NCBI RefSeq assembly: GCF_915403165.1
Contig: NZ_OU659204.1
Coordinates: 3,534,001-3,598,000, forward strand
Source of the DNA: Providencia alcalifaciens
GTDB lineage: Bacteria > Pseudomonadota > Gammaproteobacteria > Enterobacterales > Enterobacteriaceae
DNA length: 64,000 bases
Direction of reading: 5' to 3'
Part shown: positions 49,846 to 58,923 of the stretch, piece after piece
Numbering within the stretch: the first letter of the stretch is position 1
Layout: each line of letters opens with the position of its first letter
Notes under the pieces: model-generated
Databases searched by the model: none
What the model was told of the DNA's origin: nothing
What the model saw: only the letters and a program-made list of their open reading frames with translations
Program-made: the position numbers and the translations under genes

Positions 49846-51027
49846 ATGCAAAATAAAATACGTTTATTACTACTCAGCCTGTCACTGGCTGTATTTGGCG
49901 TGATCACCACCGAAGTCGCGGTGATTGGTTTATTGCCACAATTAACTCAGCAGCTTCATATCACAGCGCCACAAGTTGGTTTTCTCGTCAGTATCTACGC
50001 GGTGGTGGTTGCCATTTCAGGGCCCTTTATCACATTATTGCTCGGGCGTTTTAATCGCAAAACCGTTCTATTGGTCATCATGATGCTATTTATTATTTCC
50101 AATAGCATTTATGCCCTCACCGAAAATTATCACATGATTTTAGTGTTTCGAGTCTTACCCGCACTAACCCATGCGGTCTTTTTTGCCATCGCCCTAAACC
50201 TTGCTGCCAATGCCATGCCACCCGAAAAATCCGCCAAGGGCGTGGCTATTGTGTTTTCCGGTGTCGCGGTGGGGATGGTTTTGGGGCTGCCGCTCAGTGC
50301 CTTTATTGCGGAAGCATTCTCCCTGACTGCCGCCTTTTGGTTCGGCGCTTTAACCAGTTTGCTGGCATTTATGGGAATCGCTATTCATGTACCGTCGACT
50401 CCCGTAACTACACCGCTGAAAGTCCGTGAACAAGTGGCGATTTTAAAACGTTTGCCTGTTTGGTTATGCATATTGACGGTGACATTGATTTTCAGTGCGA
50501 TGTTCGCCAGCTTCAGCTATATCGCCGATTATTTGATTAAAATTACTGGGTTTTCGAACAATGCGACCAGCACGCTATTGGTGGTGTTCGGCGTCAGTGG
50601 GTATATCGGTAACTTTATTTTTAGCCACTTTCTACAACGCAGCCAAATTGCGACCACCTTGCGTTACCCCGTGTTATTCGGGATGATTTATTTCGCGGTT
50701 TGGCTCTTTGGTCATCAGCCGATAGTGATGGTGGTGTTGGTGATTTTATGGGGTGCTTTCCATACATCTGGTTTAATTATCAGCCAAAGTTGGTTAATGA
50801 AAGAAGCCAATTCAGCCCCTGAGTTTGCCAATAGCCTGTATATTTCATTCTCAAATTTAGGGATTACCATTGGCACTATGATCGGTGGCTGGGCAATTTT
50901 ATATGCGGGGATTGCTGCCATTATTTGGGTGGGAATTGCCTTCACCGTGCTGGCATTGTTCAGCATCTGGGTAAAAGTGAAACTAACCCATTCGGTACCA
51001 GCACTCGCTTGCCATTCCCTTAATTAA
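49846..51027 (+). CDS. MFS transporter (DHA1 family)
   Basis: A 393-residue inner-membrane protein with 12 predicted helices. The N-terminal TTEVAVIGLLPQLTQQL and the loop 2-3 motif GRFNRKTVLL match the drug:proton antiporter-1 branch that includes AraJ/PbuE/NepI-like efflux proteins. The substrate is unknown. It converges on, and overlaps by 8 bases, the LysR regulator gene at its 3' end. Confidence 0.85.
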   Translation: MQNKIRLLLLSLSLAVFGVITTEVAVIGLLPQLTQQLHITAPQVGFLVSIYAVVVAISGPFITLLLGRFNRKTVLLVIMMLFIISNSIYALTENYHMILVFRVLPALTHAVFFAIALNLAANAMPPEKSAKGVAIVFSGVAVGMVLGLPLSAFIAEAFSLTAAFWFGALTSLLAFMGIAIHVPSTPVTTPLKVREQVAILKRLPVWLCILTVTLIFSAMFASFSYIADYLIKITGFSNNATSTLLVVFGVSGYIGNFIFSHFLQRSQIATTLRYPVLFGMIYFAVWLFGHQPIVMVVLVILWGAFHTSGLIISQSWLMKEANSAPEFANSLYISFSNLGITIGTMIGGWAILYAGIAAIIWVGIAFTVLALFSIWVKVKLTHSVPALACHSLN

Positions 51028-51928
51028 ATTGCCCTTTTTTTGCCGCCTGAAGCAACATATCAATCACATAGCGTGTTTTTGGCGGCATACTACGCCCTTT
51101 CGGCCACAATAGATTAATCGGCGTTTCATAGCCTTCTGACTCTGGCAAAATACGCTGTAATTGCTGTTTTCTAAGATAACTATCGACCAACCATAATGGC
51201 AACTGAGCAATCCCTTTTCCTTGCAGCACCGCTTGGAGCATCGCATCGCCATCAGCGAGTTCATAAAAAGGGGGTGGTGCATACTGGATAACAGCTCCTT
51301 CTTCACATAAGCGCCAATAGAAAGGTGCACCTTGGCGGATCCCCACAATGCAGCGATGATTTTCCAGCTCTTGAAGATGCTGTGGCACCCCGTATTTTTC
51401 AAGATACTTTGGCGACGCACACAGAACTTGGTTTTGTATGGTTAACTGCCGAGCCACAAGATGGGCACTATCCGGTAAAGGGCCAATACGCACCATTAAA
51501 TCCAGACCTTCCTCGAGGGCATCCACAAATTGCTCATTAAACGAAACGCTCAACATCAATTGGGGCTGCTCATCCATCAATTGCATCAAAATAGGCATAA
51601 TGCATTTGCGCCCAAATGCGGCAGGGAGATCTAGGCGCAGCTTACCCATCAAGGTATTGGTATTCTCTTGGAGCTGTTGACCGGCTTTATCTAATAAATC
51701 CAGCGCGGCTGAGCATTCATGGAAGTAGCGCTCCCCTTCCGTCGTGAGCGAAATTCCCCGCGTGGTTCGGATTAATAGGCTAATACCCAAATGTTCTTCG
51801 AGCTTAGTGACACGCTTGCCAACGGCGGATTTGGTGATCCCTAAGCGCTCTGCCGCTTCCGTGAAACTCCCTGATTGAACCGTCGCCACAAATGCAGTAA
51901 TACCGGTGAGTGAATGGATGGGGATCAT
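51020..51928 (-). CDS. LysR-family transcriptional regulator
   Basis: A 302-residue LysR regulator. The winged helix-turn-helix SFTEAAERLGITKSAVGKRVTKLEEHLG is at residues about 21-48, followed by an effector domain. This subgroup (like DsdC/YafC-type) often controls adjacent transporters. It is convergent with the MFS gene and divergent from nrdD, so its target is not certain. It overlaps the MFS gene by 8 bases at the 3' end. Confidence 0.9.
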   Translation of the reverse strand: MIPIHSLTGITAFVATVQSGSFTEAAERLGITKSAVGKRVTKLEEHLGISLLIRTTRGISLTTEGERYFHECSAALDLLDKAGQQLQENTNTLMGKLRLDLPAAFGRKCIMPILMQLMDEQPQLMLSVSFNEQFVDALEEGLDLMVRIGPLPDSAHLVARQLTIQNQVLCASPKYLEKYGVPQHLQELENHRCIVGIRQGAPFYWRLCEEGAVIQYAPPPFYELADGDAMLQAVLQGKGIAQLPLWLVDSYLRKQQLQRILPESEGYETPINLLWPKGRSMPPKTRYVIDMLLQAAKKGQFN

Positions 51929-52074
51929 AATGCGCTTTTTAACCTCATCAACTGCTAGCCTGCTGCTTTTTTTTTCGATTGATTCATTCTAGAGCAAATC
52001 CCCAAACCCTTAAATCAATCTCTAAATTTAATTAATTCCTGCCCGTTTGATATTCATATAAATTATTTTTTTCT

Positions 52075-52088
52075 TTGTTTTAAATCAA
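52075..52088 (+). promoter_or_regulatory. FNR site of nrdDG
   Basis: TTGTTTTAAATCAA matches the FNR consensus TTGATnnnnATCAA at 9 of 10 defined positions. Its centre is 41.5 bases before a start near 52123, with CAATAT as -10. This is a class II activated promoter geometry. Confidence 0.65.
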
Positions 52089-52114
52089 ATTACCGTCATC
52101 TAAAAAAAGGCAAT

Positions 52115-52163
52115 ATCCTACATATTGTGCTTTAATTAATTCACTAGACACTATATATAGTAA
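52115..52163 (+). promoter_or_regulatory. Two NrdR boxes upstream of nrdD
   Basis: A good box, ACACTATATATAGTAA, is at 52148-52163; a weaker one, ATCCTACATATTGTGC, is at 52115-52130. Their centres are 33 bases apart, close to three helical turns as is usual for NrdR. Both overlap or follow the predicted promoter, which suits repression by NrdR. Confidence 0.65.
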
Positions 52164-52257
52164 AAATTCACATTTCTTTCACAGGGATGCCCCATACTGA
52201 TAAAAGATAATGGACGCTATCGCCAGTCCTGTGAGGGATTTAATAAGGAGTATGACG

Positions 52258-54396
52258 GTGAAAACGGTGGTTATAAAACGAGATGGTTGTCAGGTCAATT
52301 TTGATCTCCCACGTATTCAAGAAGCGGTACGACGTGCGGCCGCTGCTGTGGACGTCAAAGATGATGATTATTGCCTACAAGTTGCCACGGTTGTCTCTGA
52401 GCAGTTGTGCAATCGCGAAAAAGTGGATATCGCTGAGATCCAAGATGCTGTCGAAGACCAGCTTATGTCGGGGCCTTACAAGGATCTGGCTCGAGCCTAT
52501 ATTGAATACCGCCATGACAGAGACAGCGAACGCGAAAAACGCAGCCAACTTACTCACGAGATCCGCGGCCTAATTGAGCAAAGCAACTTATCCTTACTCA
52601 ATGAAAATGCGAACAAAGACAGTAAGGTGATCCCAACCCAGCGTGATTTATTAGCCGGGATCGTCGCTAAGCATTATGCCAAACAGCATATTTTGCCGCG
52701 CGATGTTGTACTTGCTCATGAAAAGGGTGAAATTCACTATCATGATCTCGATTATGCCCCTTTCTTCCCGATGTTTAACTGTATGCTTATCGACCTTGAT
52801 GGCATGTTAACCAACGGTTTTAAGATGGGAAATGCAGAAATCGAGCCACCAAAATCTATTTCTACTGCCACTGCCGTTACTGCACAAATTATTGCCCAAG
52901 TGGCTAGCCATATTTATGGCGGAACCACCATTAACCGCATTGATGAAATTTTGGCTCCTTACGTCGCTATCAGCCATGAAAAACACTTAAAAGTCGCCAA
53001 CGAATGGAAAATTGCTGACGCCGAAGCTTACGCCCAAAGTCGCACAGAAAAAGAGTGTTACGATGCGTTCCAATCCTTAGAGTATGAAGTGAATACACTG
53101 CATACCGCGAATGGGCAAACTCCCTTCGTCACCTTTGGCTTTGGGTTAGGTACAACCCAAGAAGCACGACTTATCCAGCAATCGATTCTCAAAAACCGCA
53201 TTGCGGGATTGGGCAAAAACCGCAAAACCGCTGTTTTCCCAAAACTCGTGTTTGCCATCAAAGATGGTCTGAATCATAAATACGGCGATCCTAACTATGA
53301 TATCAAACAGTTAGCCTTAGAATGCGCAAGCAAACGCATGTATCCAGACATCCTCAATTACGATCGCGTGGTTGATGTCACGGGTTCCTTTAAAACACCG
53401 ATGGGCTGCCGCAGTTTCTTGGGTGTCTATGAAGAAGATGGCAAACAAATTCACGATGGACGCAATAACATTGGTGTAATCAGCTTAAACTTACCGCGCA
53501 TCGCGCTGGAAGCTCAAGGTAGTGAAGAAGCATTTTGGGCGCTTCTCGATGAGCGTTTAGCCATCGCTAAAAAAGCATTAATGACCCGCATAGCACGCTT
53601 AGAAAATGTCAAAGCCCGTGTTGCCCCTATCTTATACATGGAAGGTGCCTGCGGCGTTCGCTTAAAAGCCAATGACAGCGTAGCTGAAATTTTCAAACAT
53701 GGACGCGCTTCAATTTCATTGGGTTATATTGGGTTGCACGAAACTATCAATGCCCTATTTGGCACACAAACTCATGTGTATGACAGCGAGCAATTGCGCG
53801 AAAAAGCGGTCGCTATCGTCAATCGTCTGCGCCAAGCCACTGACGAATGGAAAGCCCAAACGGGCTACGGTTTCAGCTTATACAGCACGCCGAGCGAAAA
53901 TCTGTGCGACCGTTTCTGCCGCTTAGATACCGCTGAATTTGGCGTTATTGATGGCGTAACCGACAAAGGCTACTACACCAATAGCTTCCACTTAGATGTG
54001 GAAAAACAGGTTAATCCTTACGATAAAATCGATTTTGAGCAGCCGTATCCGGCGCTCGCCAATGGCGGTTTTATCTGTTACGGCGAATACCCGAACTTAC
54101 AGCACAACCTCAAAGCCCTCGAAGATGTTTGGGATTACAGCTATCAGCATGTTCCTTACTACGGCACCAACACGCCAATCGACGAATGCTATGACTGCGG
54201 TTTTTCCGGTGAGTTTTCCTGTACCAGCAAAGGCTTTACCTGCCCAGCTTGCGGCAACCATGATACTAACCGCGTTTCCGTGATCCGCCGTGTCTGTGGC
54301 TATTTAGGCAGCCCAGATGCACGACCGTTTAATGCGGGTAAGCAAGAGGAAGTGAAGCGCCGTATCAAGCACTTGGGTAATGGACAGCTCGGTTAA
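52258..54396 (+). CDS. nrdD: Anaerobic ribonucleoside-triphosphate reductase
   Basis: A 712-residue class III ribonucleotide reductase. I choose the GTG at 52258, because AAGGAG lies 7 bases before it and because the length then equals that of E. coli NrdD; an ATG at 52252 is too close to this ribosome site. The ATP-cone (KRDGCQVNFDLPRIQEAV) is at the N-terminus. The zinc site CYDCGF...CPACG and the glycyl radical segment RVCGYLGSPDARPF are at the C-terminus. It reduces NTPs without oxygen, using formate. nrdG follows 15 bases later. Confidence 0.95.
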   Translation: MKTVVIKRDGCQVNFDLPRIQEAVRRAAAAVDVKDDDYCLQVATVVSEQLCNREKVDIAEIQDAVEDQLMSGPYKDLARAYIEYRHDRDSEREKRSQLTHEIRGLIEQSNLSLLNENANKDSKVIPTQRDLLAGIVAKHYAKQHILPRDVVLAHEKGEIHYHDLDYAPFFPMFNCMLIDLDGMLTNGFKMGNAEIEPPKSISTATAVTAQIIAQVASHIYGGTTINRIDEILAPYVAISHEKHLKVANEWKIADAEAYAQSRTEKECYDAFQSLEYEVNTLHTANGQTPFVTFGFGLGTTQEARLIQQSILKNRIAGLGKNRKTAVFPKLVFAIKDGLNHKYGDPNYDIKQLALECASKRMYPDILNYDRVVDVTGSFKTPMGCRSFLGVYEEDGKQIHDGRNNIGVISLNLPRIALEAQGSEEAFWALLDERLAIAKKALMTRIARLENVKARVAPILYMEGACGVRLKANDSVAEIFKHGRASISLGYIGLHETINALFGTQTHVYDSEQLREKAVAIVNRLRQATDEWKAQTGYGFSLYSTPSENLCDRFCRLDTAEFGVIDGVTDKGYYTNSFHLDVEKQVNPYDKIDFEQPYPALANGGFICYGEYPNLQHNLKALEDVWDYSYQHVPYYGTNTPIDECYDCGFSGEFSCTSKGFTCPACGNHDTNRVSVIRRVCGYLGSPDARPFNAGKQEEVKRRIKHLGNGQLG

Positions 54397-54411
54397 CAGC
54401 GGATAAATACC

Positions 54412-54876
54412 ATGAATTATCACCAATATTATCCTGTGGATGTGGTAAATGGCCCCGGTACCCGCTGCACATTGTTTGTCTCGGGCTGCGTTCATCAGTG
54501 CCGAGGCTGCTATAACCAAAGCACATGGCGAGTGGATTCCGGTATTCCTTTTACCCAAGAGATGGAAGACCAAATTATCCAAGATTTGCAGGATACGCGT
54601 ATTCGTCGCCAAGGGCTTTCCCTCTCAGGGGGCGATCCTTTGCACCCCGCTAACTTGCCCGCTATTTTAGCGTTAGTGAAGCGAGTGAAAGCCGTCTGCC
54701 CAGATAAGGATATCTGGATGTGGACGGGGTATAAACTGGATGAGTTGACACTAGAACAGCAAAAAGTGGTGAGTTTGGTCAATACGTTGATTGATGGAAA
54801 ATTCGAACAGACACTGTACGACCCTGCGCTGCTGTGGCGCGGCAGCAGTAACCAAGTCATTCATCGGCTACGTTAA
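54412..54876 (+). CDS. nrdG: Anaerobic RNR activating protein
   Basis: A 154-residue radical SAM enzyme (the same length as E. coli NrdG). The cluster motif CVHQCRGC (Cys26, Cys30, Cys33) is intact, and GGDPLHP marks SAM binding. It makes the glycyl radical on NrdD. It is in an operon with nrdD, under the same predicted FNR and NrdR control. Confidence 0.96.
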   Translation: MNYHQYYPVDVVNGPGTRCTLFVSGCVHQCRGCYNQSTWRVDSGIPFTQEMEDQIIQDLQDTRIRRQGLSLSGGDPLHPANLPAILALVKRVKAVCPDKDIWMWTGYKLDELTLEQQKVVSLVNTLIDGKFEQTLYDPALLWRGSSNQVIHRLR

Positions 54877-54888
54877 GCCTCACGCAGC

Positions 54889-55326
54889 CTAAGCTTCACG
54901 CAACCAATGTAATTTGGTACCAAACCCCAGCGTGTTATCCACCATTTTCACCGTCTGTAATTGGAGCTGCCAAATCGGCAGCTTCGCCTCTAGGGCAACA
55001 GGAAATCGCTGGCAATAAAATGCTTTCTGCACATCCGCCTCTTCACCGTCAAATTGGCGAATTTCTCCCACAAATTGAATACCTTGAATTTTACCCACTT
55101 GCTTAGTTTGTGCAGAGATAGTCCCTGCCACTTGAGGGTTTTCCTGCATTAATTGACCGTGCTGCGAATCGGGGGATGTCATGAAAATTAAACGCATATT
55201 TTGGCGGTCAAAGGCGTAATAGCAACTGGCAGCCCAAATATCATCTTGATGAGAGGTAAACAGGGAAAAAACGTGTTGGCGAGCAATATAGCGCTGGATA
55301 TGTTGTAAGGTGTTTTCGGGTGTCAT
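54889..55326 (-). CDS. yhbP: YhbP family protein (FMN-binding split-barrel)
   Basis: A 145-residue protein of the pyridoxamine phosphate oxidase-like split-barrel fold. ARQHVFSLF, GKIQGIQFVGEIR and VDNTLGFGTKLHWLRE match E. coli YhbP (147). No enzymatic activity is established. In E. coli yhbP is beside yhbQ, yhbS and yhbT; here an ERIC element and a DUF1471 gene separate it from them. It converges on nrdG. Confidence 0.88.
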   Translation of the reverse strand: MTPENTLQHIQRYIARQHVFSLFTSHQDDIWAASCYYAFDRQNMRLIFMTSPDSQHGQLMQENPQVAGTISAQTKQVGKIQGIQFVGEIRQFDGEEADVQKAFYCQRFPVALEAKLPIWQLQLQTVKMVDNTLGFGTKLHWLREA

Positions 55327-55651
55327 TGCGAATGTCCATGTTAGACCGTTCAGAACACGCCCATAAAAATGGCTGGGCGTGCTTAAGCTGTTCTGAACGT
55401 TATCTGTACTTAGTTCGCACTACTATACGCTAAATCTTTCTAGCATTTCCTTGAATAATTAGATTTTTAATCTCATAAACTCAAGGTTTTTACTCTAATC
55501 ATTGTGACCTTTTACTTTAAATAATTCGAGTTGCAGCTAGGCGGCAAGTGAACGAGTCGCTAGGAGCATACACTAGTATGTGACTAGTGGGAGTGAACGC
55601 AGCCAACAACGCTGCGGCTCGAAGTATGACGAGTAAATCTGACGAGTAAAA
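55327..55651. other. Intergenic region with an ERIC element
   Basis: The 325 bases contain a hairpin at about 55349-55400 (GTTCAGAACACGCCC...GGGCGTGC...GTTCTGAAC) and a complete ERIC at 55511-55637. No gene is seen. Confidence 0.6.
55511..55637. repeat. ERIC (IRU) element
   Basis: Exactly 127 bases with ends TTTACT and AGTAAA, which are complementary. The core AGGAGCATACACTAGTATGTGACTAG is a palindrome like those in the three ERIC copies before holC, but the outer stem sequences differ in a paired way. Confidence 0.88.
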
Positions 55652-55903
55652 TTATTTATAGATTGCTGCTGTACCATTCATCTCATTCTCACCGCTTGCA
55701 GAAATCACACGGAAAGATTTTGCGCCAGCTTCATCAGCTTTTTTGGCTAATTGTGCAGTCAGGTCATTTACACTTGCAGCACCACTTACAGACACATAAC
55801 CGACTGCTGGCTCGCTAGCTTGTCTAACTTCTTCAGCCGCCATTGAACCAAATGATACAGCACCTAAAGCTAAAGCAGCAGCAAATAATGTTGATTTTTT
55901 CAT
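55652..55903 (-). CDS. DUF1471 (YhcN/BhsA-type) periplasmic protein
   Basis: An 83-residue secreted protein. The signal peptide MKKSTLFAAALALGAVSFGSMA is followed by a small domain with AVGYVSVSGAASVNDL and AKKADEAGAKSFRVISA, the YhcN/BhsA/McbA fold. Family members respond to acid, oxidative or copper stress and affect biofilm. The chosen ATG has GAGGAAG before it; the longer frame is not supported. Monocistronic. Confidence 0.9.
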   Translation of the reverse strand: MKKSTLFAAALALGAVSFGSMAAEEVRQASEPAVGYVSVSGAASVNDLTAQLAKKADEAGAKSFRVISASGENEMNGTAAIYK

Positions 55904-56203
55904 GGTAAACTTCCTCATTGTATGTTTGATATTTACAGGGGTTTTTTCGTGTTTCCCTGTGATATGGATCATACTATGCGCTTTATTCTGAGATGAAAAT
56001 TAGCTAATTTTGCTATAGTTATTCAAAATAATTGAACAACAACCTATATTGAGGTTACAAATTTGTGACAGCTTTATATCATTTTTTATTTATAATTTAG
56101 TATGTTATAAACTTTATGATCCGCGAGAAAATTCGCTGGAAGCCAACTAAATTCTCCTTATAAATCAGCACAGAATGCTAAATTCAATAATAAGAAAAAC
56201 AAA

Positions 56204-56512
56204 ATGACACAGCAAAATTGGTCTCTTTACTTAATTCGGCAAAAAAATAACGCGTTATATTGTGGGATCACCATCGATGTTCAGCGGCGTTTTAAACAAC
56301 ATGAAGCGGGAACAGGTGCAAAGGCGCTAAAAGGCAAAGCGCCTTTAACTCTCGTTTTTCATTGTGCTGCGGGGGATCGTTCTGAAGCGTCTCAATTAGA
56401 GCATCGAGTTAAGCAATTGAGTAAGCAGGAAAAAGAAAGGCTGGTCACTGACCAGCCTGAGGATTTACAGCATTATTTAGCGGTTTATACATTGTCAAAA
56501 TGCGATGAGTAA
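56204..56512 (+). CDS. yhbQ: GIY-YIG nuclease superfamily protein
   Basis: A 102-residue single-domain protein (E. coli YhbQ is 100). The GIY-YIG core is WSLYLIRQ...[20 protein letters not shown], with the conserved Arg and a later Glu in [11 protein letters not shown]. coli YhbQ has weak DNA-cutting activity and is poorly understood. Its end overlaps yhbS on the other strand by 28 bases. Confidence 0.92.
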   Translation: MTQQNWSLYLIRQKNNALYCGITIDVQRRFKQHEAGTGAKALKGKAPLTLVFHCAAGDRSEASQLEHRVKQLSKQEKERLVTDQPEDLQHYLAVYTLSKCDE

Positions 56513-56988
56513 GTGACTTCGCCTTTATGCTGGTCAATTGCGCCATTTTCGAGTCCATAGACAAGAAAATGTTTTTGTAGACTTGGCCATTGGCAACGTA
56601 ATTCGTGGTTGGAAGCGGGTTCAAAACCAAAACGTCCGTAGTAACCCTCATCACCGAGAACGACGACAGCTCCATAACCAAATTCATTTAAGCTATCTAA
56701 CCCTTCATAAACCAATTTTTCCGCGATACCTTGGCCTTGATAAGCTTTTTTAACGGCTAATGGGGCGAGTCCTACCCATTGAACATCTTCACCATTCACA
56801 TCAACAGGGGTAAACCCGACATAGCCAATAACTTCGCCGTCATCGTTGGTTGCCACCACACCGAGGGTCAATAACCCATCTTCACGCAGGTGCTGAACAA
56901 GATCTGCCTCACCCTCAGTTGGGAAGGTTTCACGTAATAGCGTGTCGATACCCATGGCATCAACCGGGATTTCTACACGTATCAGCAT
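56485..56988 (-). CDS. yhbS: GNAT N-acetyltransferase YhbS
   Basis: A 167-residue acetyltransferase. The acetyl-CoA loop [12 protein letters not shown] is clear, and [18 protein letters not shown] is the typical YhbS segment. Its substrate is unknown. It starts within 7 bases of the end of ubiT on the same strand, so the two are co-transcribed. It converges on yhbQ. Confidence 0.92.
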   Translation of the reverse strand: MLIRVEIPVDAMGIDTLLRETFPTEGEADLVQHLREDGLLTLGVVATNDDGEVIGYVGFTPVDVNGEDVQWVGLAPLAVKKAYQGQGIAEKLVYEGLDSLNEFGYGAVVVLGDEGYYGRFGFEPASNHELRCQWPSLQKHFLVYGLENGAIDQHKGEVTYSSHFDNV

Positions 56989-57506
56989 GAGGTTAACACA
57001 GGCGTTTTATGCTCTGCGTCCTCATTGTCTTGCACCATTTTAATCACATCAGCGAGCTGTAATAGACCAAAGCGCAACGGCGCAGGCATATTTTCAATTT
57101 CGAAGGCATCCATCAGGTTTTTAACATACAAACCTAATTCAGTATCCCCCTCAATCACCAAACGGCGTTGGAAAAAGAGCGTATCGGGATCTTCTTTGCG
57201 GGCAGCAATCAAGACCAGATCATTGGCATTGCCGCTGACACTGACATCCGGTTCAGCCTGCTTCTGTACCACCAGCTGACCCTCTTGTAAGCTGATAAAC
57301 CAAACAAGCTCTAAATCTCGGATCTCAACTTTCAGCCATTTCCCTTCCAGAAAATCGAGTTCGCCTTCTTTAACAGATTCACGAAACTGCCAACTTAATA
57401 GTTGTTCGAGTATTTGACGCTGTACGACAAATGGGGTCACTTTCAATGGAAACTTCAAAAATGAAGGGCCTTGAGTGATCAGTTGAGAACGAATTTTACC
57501 AAACAC
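56982..57506 (-). CDS. ubiT: SCP2-domain protein, anaerobic ubiquinone synthesis accessory factor
   Basis: A 174-residue protein with an SCP2 lipid-binding domain. I choose the GTG at 57506 giving VFGKIRSQLITQGPS, because GGGAG lies 8 bases upstream and the length then equals E. coli UbiT (YhbT); an ATG 13 codons earlier has no ribosome site. KEDPDTLFFQRRLVIEGDTELGL is the family core. UbiT binds isoprenoid intermediates and is needed with UbiU-UbiV to make ubiquinone without oxygen. Confidence 0.9.
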   Translation of the reverse strand: MFGKIRSQLITQGPSFLKFPLKVTPFVVQRQILEQLLSWQFRESVKEGELDFLEGKWLKVEIRDLELVWFISLQEGQLVVQKQAEPDVSVSGNANDLVLIAARKEDPDTLFFQRRLVIEGDTELGLYVKNLMDAFEIENMPAPLRFGLLQLADVIKMVQDNEDAEHKTPVLTSC

Positions 57507-57584
57507 AGTACTAACTCCCGTATCAATTATCTGTCCATCTCGCATGACTACTGGTTAAAGCAGCTGCTTGGACAATTTAATACC

Positions 57585-57603
57585 TATAATGACAATGATT
57601 ATA
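57585..57603. promoter_or_regulatory. Possible Fur box
   Basis: TATAATGACAATGATTATA agrees with the 19-base Fur consensus at 15 positions and has ATA ends in inverted form. It lies upstream of ubiT. Iron control of this locus would fit its iron-sulfur proteins UbiU and UbiV, but the site is unproven. Confidence 0.4.
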
Positions 57604-57807
57604 GATAACATTGATGTGTAGATGTAAAGATAGTCAGAGATATATCGTTATTTATTCGATATAAGGACATATTTTGCCAAAAAATAACGTGATGATACCG
57701 ATCCTATATCAATCTTTATCCATCTCGCCAATATTTATTTCCAATAATCTCTACACTTTTATAATAGTCACGAAATAACTATCTCGCCTACAACATTCCA
57801 AGCTTCT

Positions 57808-57821
57808 CTGCGCTAAATCAA
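57808..57821 (+). promoter_or_regulatory. FNR-like site of ubiUV
   Basis: CTGCGCTAAATCAA has a perfect right half (ATCAA) and a weak left half, 7 of 10 matches in all. Its centre is 41.5 bases before a start predicted from TAGAAT at 57844-57849. This is class II geometry. E. coli ubiUV is FNR-activated. Confidence 0.5.
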
Positions 57822-57885
57822 AACCTCTACCAAACCCCTTGTCTAGAATGACCAATTGCTAAATTTTTATACAGAGAAAAAGCTA

Positions 57886-58881
57886 ATGGAATTACTCTGC
57901 CCTGCGGGGAATTTACCTGCCTTAAAAGCCGCTGTTGATAATGGTGCCGATGCAGTGTACATCGGACTCAAAAATGACACTAACGCGCGCCACTTTGCAG
58001 GTTTGAATTTTACGGAAAAAAATCTGCATGAAGCAGAGCGTTATATCCACCAGCGTAAACGTAAATTGCATATTGCGATAAACACCTTCGCTCACCCTGA
58101 TGGTTATCAACGCTGGCAAAACTCTGTTGATTTAGCGGCTGACTTAGGGGCCGATGCCCTGATCCTCGCCGACATTGCTATGTTAGAGTACGCAGCCAAT
58201 AAATACCCGCATATTGAACGCCACGTTTCTGTGCAAGCTTCCGCGACAAACACAGAAGCTATTCGCTTCTATGAGCGTAACTTTCAGGTGCATCGCGTGG
58301 TACTCCCTCGCGTGTTATCAATTCACCAAGTTAAACAACTCGCCAAAACCAGTCCTGTACCGCTGGAAGTATTTGCTTTTGGTAGTCTGTGCATTATGGC
58401 TGAAGGTCGCTGTTATCTTTCTTCCTACTTAACGGGTGAATCACCGAATACCGTCGGCGCTTGCTCTCCCGCACGTTTTGTTCGTTGGCAACACACTGAA
58501 AATGGTATGGAATCCCGCCTCAATGATGTGCTGATCGATAGCTACAAAAAAAATGAAAACGCCGGTTATCCTACGCTGTGTAAAGGGCGCTATGTGGTGG
58601 ATGATCAGAAATATCATGTGCTTGAAGAGCCCACCAGCCTCAATACCATTGAGTTACTCCCAGAGCTAATGAGTGCCAATATCGCTTCGGTAAAAATTGA
58701 AGGCCGTCAGCGTAGCCCTGCCTATGTCACCCAAGTGACCAAGATTTGGCGTCAGGCAATCAATCGCTATAAATCCAATCCAGACGGTTTTGTGACGGAT
58801 CCGAGGTGGCTCAAAGCCCTTGGCGACCTTTCTGAAGGCAGCCAAACCACCCTTGGTGCGTATCACCGTAAATGGCAATAA
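57886..58881 (+). CDS. ubiU: UbiU, U32 peptidase-like subunit for anaerobic hydroxylation
   Basis: A 331-residue protein (same as E. coli UbiU/YhbU). The N-terminal MELLCPAGNLPALKAAVDNGADAVYIG is the U32 family start. Cysteines in SLCIMAEGRCYLSSY and in ACSP...LCKGRY are the candidate [4Fe-4S] ligands. With UbiV it performs oxygen-independent ring hydroxylations of ubiquinone synthesis, using prephenate as oxygen donor. The ATG at 57886 is chosen on family length. Confidence 0.95.
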   Translation: MELLCPAGNLPALKAAVDNGADAVYIGLKNDTNARHFAGLNFTEKNLHEAERYIHQRKRKLHIAINTFAHPDGYQRWQNSVDLAADLGADALILADIAMLEYAANKYPHIERHVSVQASATNTEAIRFYERNFQVHRVVLPRVLSIHQVKQLAKTSPVPLEVFAFGSLCIMAEGRCYLSSYLTGESPNTVGACSPARFVRWQHTENGMESRLNDVLIDSYKKNENAGYPTLCKGRYVVDDQKYHVLEEPTSLNTIELLPELMSANIASVKIEGRQRSPAYVTQVTKIWRQAINRYKSNPDGFVTDPRWLKALGDLSEGSQTTLGAYHRKWQ

Positions 58882-58923
58882 CTGGCGCAAATCATTCATC
58901 AGCATGGATTAATGGGTAACATA

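Larger units (their letters stand above)
57546..57885. other. Divergent control region between ubiT and ubiU
   Basis: No gene is present. It contains a Fur-like 19-mer at 57585-57603 and an FNR-like site before ubiU (separate entries). The remainder is AT-rich. Confidence 0.5.
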
